Source: Candidatus Tayloriibacteriota bacterium | GTDB lineage: Bacteria; Patescibacteriota; Minisyncoccia; Phycocordibacterales; JAKAEA01 | Reading direction: 5' to 3' | Assembly (NCBI GenBank): GCA_029288535.1 | Contig: JARIGY010000036.1 | Span: 1-11,008 of the forward strand | Length of the DNA: 11,008 bases | Shown here: one piece after another, positions 6,519 through 11,008 of the stretch | Layout of the letters: each line of letters opens with the position of its first letter | Numbering within the stretch: the stretch's first letter is position 1 | Made by a program: the position numbers and the translations under genes | The notes under the pieces: generated by a model | Told to the model about the DNA's origin: nothing | The model's database searches: none | What the model saw: the letters and a program-made list of their open reading frames with translations, nothing else

Positions 6519-7490
6519 CTACGGCGTTGTAGAGCTTGCGGTTGCGGATGGAGTAGTCGAAGCATCGCTTACCGTTGTTGTGTTTGTCGTTGGAACTGTG
6601 CTGGTATTGGCAGTTGATGTGGTTGTGGCAGCTGTTGCCGTGTCCGGAGTCGAAGTCGAGACCGGAGTCGTGGTGGTTGAATCCGAAGGTCCGGTTGTGG
6701 ATGGTCCGGTGATTATAGCCGGTGTCGATGTTGCCGGGTCCTGGGCGAGAGTATCGGTCGAGGTGGCATCCGTTGAAGACGCAAGCGCAGGTTTCGTTCC
6801 ATCTTCAGTGAGGATCTGTTCTACCATCTTGCGGATATCCGCTTTTGCATCGGCTGGTGTCTGCTGGCTTGCAGGGATGGATTGGGATCGGCCTGAAGTA
6901 TCGGCATCCGCAAATGCGGCAACCTGATTATTTTTCTGATCATCCGACGGTTGCGGCGGCACGACAGGGACATAGCCCTGAAAAACCTTGGCGCTCGGAC
7001 TCAGCATGCTGCCGATAAGGCCCGAGTATTGGGTGGCGACGACTTTTTGGGTAATGCCTTTCTGCCGTTCGATACTTTGGACATTTTTGAGATACGCGAG
7101 CTGGCTGTCTATGATATTGCCAAGCTGGCCAGAAACAAAGACACCGAGATCGTGGCCTGCGAGCGCAGCCTTAGAAACGTTCAGGCTTTTAGTGAGCGGG
7201 ACATCGCGCCAGACAAAATCCTGAAGAGCGATCGTGGTGTATGAATAGTCGACATAATAGTTGTCGGCATCTTCGGTGACATTGTTGATCTTGAGATTGG
7301 CGTTGAAGCGGTCTAGATCCGCATTGATGATATACGAATTGTCGATCGAGCGGACGGTATCTTTTTTTGAAATAATACTGTCCTGGACAGCGGGAGTAGC
7401 GGCAAGCGTGACGCCCGAGCCGAGGAGTACCGCCATGAGCGCGAGGGTGAAAAAGTTATTGTATTTTATGAAGGAAATAAATTTTTTCAT
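6519..7490 (-). CDS. Exported protein with Thr/Ser/Pro-rich C-terminal tail, unknown function
   Basis: I do not recognise the family. The 323-aa protein starts at ATG 7490 with MKKFISFIKY, then a hydrophobic stretch (residues 12-31) ending TLAATPA, a good signal peptide with possible cleavage near residues 30-31. An earlier in-frame ATG at 7574 would start inside the upstream glycosyltransferase gene and place 28 extra residues before the signal peptide. Residues 35-175 look folded, mixed alpha/beta (for example NADNYYVDYSY-like strands at 74-86 and a long helix around 124-145). Residues 176-235 are Pro/Gln/Asp-rich with a short amphipathic helix (ADIRKMVEQILTED). From about 236 to the end the chain is almost only Thr, Ser, Pro, Ala and Asp, without Cys. 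No LPxTG or C-terminal membrane helix is seen. Such tails are often disordered, glycosylated wall or surface spacers. An extended -10 promoter precedes it. Confidence 0.8.
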   Translation of the reverse strand: MKKFISFIKYNNFFTLALMAVLLGSGVTLAATPAVQDSIISKKDTVRSIDNSYIINADLDRFNANLKINNVTEDADNYYVDYSYTTIALQDFVWRDVPLTKSLNVSKAALAGHDLGVFVSGQLGNIIDSQLAYLKNVQSIERQKGITQKVVATQYSGLIGSMLSPSAKVFQGYVPVVPPQPSDDQKNNQVAAFADADTSGRSQSIPASQQTPADAKADIRKMVEQILTEDGTKPALASSTDATSTDTLAQDPATSTPAIITGPSTTGPSDSTTTTPVSTSTPDTATAATTTSTANTSTVPTTNTTTVSDASTTPSATASSTTP

Positions 7491-7512
7491 AGTTCTAGAA
7501 TAGTATCTGTCT

Positions 7513-7521
7513 AGTATACCA
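7513..7521 (-). promoter_or_regulatory. Extended -10 promoter for the Thr-rich exported protein
   Basis: On the minus strand TGG-TATACT (7521-7513) is an extended -10 element lying in the 40-base gap between the second glycosyltransferase and the exported protein. A TTGACC at 7544-7539 is 20 bases upstream, longer than ideal for a -35. Predicted start near 7506 gives a leader of about 16 bases. Confidence 0.5.
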
Positions 7522-7530
7522 CGGCAGAGG

Positions 7531-8304
7531 CTACGGCAGGTCAATGGAATTCCACAGGGTCTGCCAATCGGCAAACGGCGCGATATTTTCCTGAAACTGC
7601 ATATGGAAAGCGAGGGCCGGGATCGGCGTAAACAGCGTCACATCGCCGCGCCAGACTTTATCCACCGTGACATTTTCCTGAATATCGGTGAAGCCGGCAT
7701 AATTTTCTCCATAGTGGGTGTGGAGCATGTACACATCCCAATGCCGGAGAAAAGCGGCTTTGGAAAGCATGAACGAACTGGTGGAAAAAAGATTGGTGCG
7801 CCAATGGCGGTGGCGGCCAAGCACGATGCGGCACGGTTCAAGCCAGGCAGGCCGGTAGGCATCCGGGTCATCGTTGGCAAGCAAGCCGACTTCCCTGCCG
7901 CCGAGATTATTTTTAAAATCACCATACGCTTCGAGCATTTCGGAAATGGCATTGGGAAAATGCAGATAATCGTCCTCGATGAAATACAGTATGTCGCGGC
8001 CAAAATCCCGCGCGTATTCATAGCAGGCCAAAAGCGAAGCGCCGTGGCCTTTCGCTTCAAGATGAACGAGCGAAGCCGGATGCAAAGATGTTGCCAAAAT
8101 CCTCTTGAGGCCGGCAATGCAGGATTCGGATGAATGATCGTCCACTACCGTGATGCGGATATCGTGGCCTTTGGCCTCATTGGCCGAGCGGATAAGCGAG
8201 GCTGTGCATTTGAAAATAAGCTCTTCTTTCGAGTCGGTGGCGAAACGCCGCCCGGCGTGCAGGTTGCCGAGCGAGTGTGTCCGTAAAATAATATCGAGTT
8301 GCAT
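7531..8304 (-). CDS. GT2-like glycosyltransferase, copy A (downstream paralogue)
   Basis: Predicted 257-aa single-domain glycosyltransferase with a GT-A-like fold, probably cytoplasmic, adding a sugar to a surface glycan. Features: N-terminal strand MQLDIILRTHSLG, then VVDDHSS at 53-59 (nucleotide-binding aspartates), and a second acidic motif FIEDDYLH at 108-115 that corresponds to the metal-binding DxD position. A strongly conserved block RIVLGRHRHWRTN (159-171) and C-terminal PIPALAFHMQFQE (228-239) are shared with the next gene. There is no membrane helix. It lies 5 bases after its paralogue, with no Shine-Dalgarno. Copy A has a short insertion (about 204-208) relative to copy B and slightly different N-terminal third, so acceptor or donor may differ. 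Donor and acceptor are unknown. Other GT-A families are possible. Confidence 0.8.
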   Translation of the reverse strand: MQLDIILRTHSLGNLHAGRRFATDSKEELIFKCTASLIRSANEAKGHDIRITVVDDHSSESCIAGLKRILATSLHPASLVHLEAKGHGASLLACYEYARDFGRDILYFIEDDYLHFPNAISEMLEAYGDFKNNLGGREVGLLANDDPDAYRPAWLEPCRIVLGRHRHWRTNLFSTSSFMLSKAAFLRHWDVYMLHTHYGENYAGFTDIQENVTVDKVWRGDVTLFTPIPALAFHMQFQENIAPFADWQTLWNSIDLP

Positions 8305-8309
8305 AGAAG

Positions 8310-9080
8310 TTACAGTGGCGTACCCGTATCATTCCATAGTTTCCGCCAATCGACAAACGAGTTGTATTCTTCCGGAAAACGCAAATGAACGGCAAGAGCC
8401 GGGATAGGATTGAAAAGCATGACCGGCCCTTTCCAGACTATGTCGATCGTCACTGTTTCCTGATTTTCCGGGCCTTTGCCGTAGTCGGAAAATTGCATGT
8501 AGATATTCCAGTGCTTTATAAGAATATTTTTTGAAATCATGAACGTACCCAAAGAACCGGTGTTGGTGCGCCAGTGGCGATGCGTGCCGAGCACGATGCG
8601 CGAAGGCTCGATCCATTCCGGCCGATAATTGTCCGGGTCGTCGTGCGGCACGAGGCCGACTTCCCTGCCGCCAAGATTCTGCCGGAAAAGCCCGTAAGCG
8701 CTTATCATCTCGGAAATAGCCGAAGGCACATGCAGATAATCGTCTTCGACAAAATAGATCGTCTCCCGACCGAAGTCTTTTGCGTGCTGATAGCAGGCTT
8801 TGAGCGAAGCGTTGTTGCCGGCGCCAGCAAGATGAATGAGCGTCGACGGGCACGCGCATCTGGCTATGATTTTCTCCAAACCAGCGAGGCACGAGCTAGA
8901 AGAATGGTCGTCAATTACCGCAAGCGCAATATCATTTCCTGCGGTGACGGCTCTGTTTATAGAATCAACAAGCGACGCGACGCATTTTAAAACGATCTCT
9001 TCCTTCGGCACCTGCAACAGCCGCTCGCCTTTGTGCACATCGCCAAGCGAATGCGTCCGCAAAATAATATCGAGTTTCAT
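8310..9080 (-). CDS. GT2-like glycosyltransferase, copy B (upstream paralogue)
   Basis: Predicted 256-aa GT-A-type glycosyltransferase, about half identical by eye to the following gene over its whole length. Shared blocks: MKLDIILRTHSLG at the start, AVIDDHSSSSCLAGL (54-67), YFVEDDYLH (109-117) with the acidic metal-binding motif, NLGGREVGL (135-143), DDPDNYRPEWIEPSRIVLG (147-165), HRHWRTN (167-173) and NPIPALAVHLRF (224-235). Differences cluster at 45-50 and 196-206, likely substrate loops. The start ATG follows the methyltransferase stop by 5 bases (AATTTTTATG), suggesting one transcript. No signal peptide or membrane helix is seen, so it would act at the cytosolic side. The pair arose by tandem duplication; the sugar is unknown. 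Confidence 0.82.
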   Translation of the reverse strand: MKLDIILRTHSLGDVHKGERLLQVPKEEIVLKCVASLVDSINRAVTAGNDIALAVIDDHSSSSCLAGLEKIIARCACPSTLIHLAGAGNNASLKACYQHAKDFGRETIYFVEDDYLHVPSAISEMISAYGLFRQNLGGREVGLVPHDDPDNYRPEWIEPSRIVLGTHRHWRTNTGSLGTFMISKNILIKHWNIYMQFSDYGKGPENQETVTIDIVWKGPVMLFNPIPALAVHLRFPEEYNSFVDWRKLWNDTGTPL

Positions 9081-9085
9081 AAAAA

Positions 9086-9673
9086 TTAAACGCCCGTCCA
9101 GCCTTCGCCGCGGCCGGGCTTGACGGCCCGCGCCAGCATTTTGACTTCGAGGCAGACGTTGTTTTCATGGTCGAGCAGGCTTTGTGCTTTTTCTTGGGAA
9201 AGCGCGCCGGAAGCCAGGGCATTTTGGATTTCCGACACGAAAACATATTCGAGCTTTTCCAAGGCGAAATCGATATGGTTCATCAGGCCGAGCTTGGTTT
9301 CCTGACCGCCCCATTTTGCAAACTCGATGTTCCGGGTCTGGTCGAACATGGCGATGCCGATAGGCGTCACAGCCCGGACATGGGTCGGGTCATGGACGAA
9401 ATTGTCATGCCGCCAATGCGGCACAGTAACGAATATTTTGGCGTCGGGCTTTGCCACCCGCCAGATCTCCCGCCAAATGCCGAGATAGGTTTTCGGGTCC
9501 TTGCCGAGGTGCTCCATGACGTGGTCGAAGCGCATTTCATCGACCGAGCTGTCCGGCCACGGCCAGGGCAAAGACTCCAAGTCCACCACCTGGTCGGGTT
9601 TGGATTCAGGCGCGCTGTCGACATTGACATACCCTTCGATTTTATTGAAGCCAGAGCCGAGATTGAGTTTCAT
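9086..9673 (-). CDS. Class I SAM-dependent methyltransferase (Methyltransf_11-like), unassigned substrate
   Basis: Predicted 195-aa soluble methyltransferase. Motif I appears at the very start as LNLGSG (3-8), followed by VNVD (16-19), whose Asp would bind the SAM ribose. Motif near 50-56 (DHVMEHL) and the strand-ending AKIFVTVPHWRHDN (78-91) fit the short family of UbiE-like enzymes common in glycan and capsule clusters. The extended HDPTHVRAVTP segment (94-104) is typical of that group. The last 60 residues form a helical tail of unknown role. The start at ATG 9673 places motif I only 3 residues in, so there is no N-terminal extension. It lies 23 bases after fic and 5 bases before the glycosyltransferases, consistent with a sugar or glycan O-methyltransferase, though a small-molecule or protein target is possible. 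Confidence 0.85.
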   Translation of the reverse strand: MKLNLGSGFNKIEGYVNVDSAPESKPDQVVDLESLPWPWPDSSVDEMRFDHVMEHLGKDPKTYLGIWREIWRVAKPDAKIFVTVPHWRHDNFVHDPTHVRAVTPIGIAMFDQTRNIEFAKWGGQETKLGLMNHIDFALEKLEYVFVSEIQNALASGALSQEKAQSLLDHENNVCLEVKMLARAVKPGRGEGWTGV

Positions 9674-9696
9674 GAAAAGTTAAAGTATTTAAAATA

Positions 9697-10746
9697 TTAC
9701 AATTTTACGTACCGGGTTCCTCGTCCCAAGCCGATCCGCTCAACCAGCTTCAAAGAGACAAGCCGTGAAAGTGCCTGCTTGATAGTCACATCGGGAATAT
9801 GCGGCGACTTTCCTTTTATGTCGAGAACGGAAAGCGGTTCTCCCGCAAAAAGCGCGTAGATCTCGACCTGGCGGCCGGAAAGCAATTTGGTCGGATCGTC
9901 ATTTTCCATGAGCTCTTTCGCCTTCTGCGCCTGGGTGAGAAGCGTATCTAAAAAGAAGTTGAGCCACTCGCCTATGTTTTCATTTTCTGTCTTATGATGT
10001 TTCTGCGTCTGGCGAAGCGAGGCATAATACGCATCTTTCCTTTCTTCAATAATTTCTTCAAGCGAAACATAGGGAATATATTCATATCCCGCCTGGAGAA
10101 GAAGCACGTTGGTGAGAGCGCGGGAAAGCCGCCCGTTGCCATCAGTAAACGGATGGATAGCGAGAAACTCAAAAATGAAATTGGCAATGACGAGCAGAGG
10201 ATGAAGTTCCTTCTCGGACAATGCTTCATTGGCCCAGTAAAGCGCATCGTCCATCTCTTTTTTCGTAAGCCATGCCTCCGTCGGCTTAAAGATAGTCACT
10301 TGCTCCCCTTGCTTATTCCTGGCAACAACAAGATTCTCATGCGTCTTATATCTGCCTTTATGCAGTTCGTCTTTCTTTGAGTAGCGAAGCAGGATTTCGT
10401 GAAAGGTGAAAATGGTTGATTCGGAAAGTTTGAATGTAGCCCAATGGTCAAACACCCTGCCCAGAAGGTCGGCATAGCCCGCGACCTCTTCCTCATCCCG
10501 ATTTTCAGGAGGATTCGACTTGAGCGATTTCAAGAAGCGTTCAATTTCCTCATCAGTCATTTTTACCCCTTCAATGCGCGTAGAAGCACCCGTACTTGTG
10601 ATGATAACGGACTTCTTGAGTCTGCCCAGAATCTGAGGATTGATTGCAAGACCGCCGCGCCAAAGGCCTTTGAGTTCATCAATTTTCGTTACCTTTCCTA
10701 CGATTTCGGACGTAAGAGGTATTCTTTTTTCGAATCTTTCTTTCAT
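9697..10746 (-). CDS. Fic family protein (class II, N-terminal inhibitory motif, C-terminal winged helix)
   Basis: Fic-domain enzymes transfer AMP or another phosphate-containing group from a nucleotide onto Ser, Thr or Tyr of a target protein. This 349-aa protein has the canonical catalytic motif HPFTDGNGRLSR (198-209) with intact His198, Asp202, Asn204 and Arg206. The N-terminal inhibitory helix motif S55-TRI-E59-G60 matches [ST]xxxE[GN], so it is class II: auto-inhibited by Glu59, which pairs with the second Arg (Arg209) of the Fic motif. The flap region (about 131-154, KGRYKTHENLVV) should hold the target. Residues 285-349 look like a winged helix (GRQVEIYALF, DVTIKQALSRLV, LGRGTRYVKL), possibly DNA-binding. 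Such Fic-wHTH fusions are widespread. It opens the methyltransferase/glycosyltransferase group. The start is the only Met before conserved sequence. Target unknown. Confidence 0.92.
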   Translation of the reverse strand: MKERFEKRIPLTSEIVGKVTKIDELKGLWRGGLAINPQILGRLKKSVIITSTGASTRIEGVKMTDEEIERFLKSLKSNPPENRDEEEVAGYADLLGRVFDHWATFKLSESTIFTFHEILLRYSKKDELHKGRYKTHENLVVARNKQGEQVTIFKPTEAWLTKKEMDDALYWANEALSEKELHPLLVIANFIFEFLAIHPFTDGNGRLSRALTNVLLLQAGYEYIPYVSLEEIIEERKDAYYASLRQTQKHHKTENENIGEWLNFFLDTLLTQAQKAKELMENDDPTKLLSGRQVEIYALFAGEPLSVLDIKGKSPHIPDVTIKQALSRLVSLKLVERIGLGRGTRYVKL

Positions 10747-10763
10747 ATATATGCTGTATAAAC

Positions 10764-10788
10764 GATTATATATGATTATATATGATTA
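10764..10788. repeat. 10-bp tandem repeat in the fic promoter
   Basis: GATTATATAT is repeated exactly at 10764-10773 and 10774-10783, followed by a half copy GATTA (10784-10788). The repeat spans the -10 and the spacer of the fic promoter. One helical turn per copy would place proteins on the same DNA face; repeat-number change would alter promoter spacing. Function is a guess. Confidence 0.6.
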
Positions 10789-10793
10789 GTCAA
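10765..10793 (-). promoter_or_regulatory. Near-consensus sigma-70 promoter of fic
   Basis: On the minus strand TTGACT (10793-10788) and TATAAT (10770-10765) are separated by exactly 17 bases. Predicted start near 10758 leaves only about 12 bases before ATG 10746, with no Shine-Dalgarno, so the mRNA is almost leaderless. It probably drives fic, the methyltransferase and both glycosyltransferases. Confidence 0.75.
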
Positions 10794-10804
10794 AACACTA
10801 AGCT

Positions 10805-10828
10805 GTGGAACGTTATATAGAGCTCCAC
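10805..10828 (-). terminator. Possible weak hairpin after the RCC1-repeat gene
   Basis: On the minus strand GTGGAGC and GTTCCAC can pair over 7 bases (one G-T) around a 10-base AT-rich loop. Only a short TTTT occurs about 8 bases later, so termination here is uncertain. It lies between the RCC1 gene stop and the fic promoter. Confidence 0.3.
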
Positions 10829-10847
10829 CTTACAAAAACTCGCACAC

Positions 10848-11008
10848 CTACATAATACCGAAACTTGAGTTTGAGCTTGGACCCGAAGCTACACTTGTCC
10901 AGCCCGTACTTGTGCCGATCTGTACCGGACTTGATGTTCCTGGCATTTTATTATCGCCTATTTCACCAGAATTTCTATCTCCCCATGACCAGAGCGAGCC
11001 GTCGGTTT
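10848..11008 (-). CDS. RCC1-repeat protein, C-terminal 52 residues only
   Basis: The gene enters from the right edge and ends with TAG at 10850-10848. The visible residues (TDGSLWSWGDRNSGEIGDNK, then PVQIGTSTGWTSVASG) match one blade of the RCC1 beta-propeller repeat, whose hallmark is DGxLWxWGxNxxGQLGDGT followed by PVQIG and WxxVxxG. In many bacterial members such blades repeat several times on a secreted or surface protein; here only the last is seen. The chain stops at SSFGIM, where a further blade would normally continue with a K-T-D-G turn, so this may be the natural closing blade. Upstream part, signal peptide and blade number are outside the window. The fold is clear; the ligand is unknown. 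Confidence 0.85.
   Translation of the reverse strand, partial: TDGSLWSWGDRNSGEIGDNKMPGTSSPVQIGTSTGWTSVASGPSSNSSFGIM

Larger units (their letters stand above)
7531..9080. repeat. Tandem gene duplication of the glycosyltransferase unit
   Basis: Two head-to-tail coding units of 774 and 771 bases are separated by 5 bases. Near-identical DNA remains at both starts (AATAATATCGAGTT before each CAT on the plus strand) and around the NLGGREVG block, but third positions differ widely. The duplication is therefore old, and both copies stay in frame with all motifs, which suggests selection on both. Confidence 0.85.

Noticed and set aside
6416..6565. Longer upstream start for hicB
   Set aside because: It would overlap the end of the Thr-rich gene, and the added residues have no HicB similarity; MNKIVTFKV is the family N-terminus.
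7491..7574. Upstream start for the Thr-rich exported protein
   Set aside because: It begins inside the glycosyltransferase gene, before the extended -10 promoter, and puts 28 residues in front of a clean signal peptide.
1..11008. CRISPR array, tRNA genes, insertion sequences, phage genes or recoded stop codons
   Set aside because: No regularly spaced repeats, no cloverleaf, no transposase or integrase motif, and no internal TGA in any real gene was found by reading.

Overview
The window reads as chromosomal DNA of a bacterium. The best guess is a member of the Candidate Phyla Radiation (Patescibacteria, Parcubacteria-like). This is inferred from gene style and not proven: small proteins, a Wzy-like polymerase fused to TPR repeats and followed by murJ and lepA, an RNase P RNA that appears to lack P13/P14, almost no Shine-Dalgarno sequences, and an RCC1-repeat gene. 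Every recognisable gene lies on the minus strand, so transcription runs from high to low coordinates. The standard genetic code fits: the frames are open and Trp is TGG. Base composition is mixed, with AT-rich patches around hicBA and the fic promoter.

In transcription order, the right edge holds the last 52 codons of an RCC1-repeat protein. Next comes a probable four-gene unit (10746 to 7531). It encodes a class II Fic protein with a C-terminal winged helix, a small SAM-dependent methyltransferase, and two tandemly duplicated GT2-like glycosyltransferases, the last three genes separated by only 5 bases. A near-consensus promoter with a 10-bp tandem repeat precedes fic. A separate extended -10 promoter then drives a secreted or anchored protein with a Thr/Ser/Pro-rich tail (7490 to 6519). 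A compact hicB-hicA toxin-antitoxin pair with an 8-base overlap follows (6415 to 5965).

Next is rnpB, the RNase P RNA (about 5901 to 5436), with its own promoter and intrinsic terminator. It keeps the conserved core P1, P2, P3, P4, P8, P9, P15 and P18. It appears to lack P13 and P14, has an enlarged P12 region, and carries GGA where E. coli has the GGU that binds the tRNA CCA end. Just after its terminator a promoter starts an envelope operon: a Wzy/O-antigen-ligase-like membrane protein with TPR repeats, then the lipid II flippase MurJ, then the translation factor LepA/EF-4, which is cut off by the left edge.

Functionally, the window joins cell-surface polymer synthesis (Wzy-TPR, MurJ, two glycosyltransferases, a methyltransferase and an exported Thr-rich protein) to core RNA and translation genes (rnpB, lepA) and two regulatory or toxin-like modules (Fic, HicBA). 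The strongest items for a second look are the unusual RNase P RNA and the fic-methyltransferase-glycosyltransferase cassette. There is no clear CRISPR, tRNA, insertion sequence or phage element. Apart from rnpB, no gene-free stretch exceeds about 110 bases.
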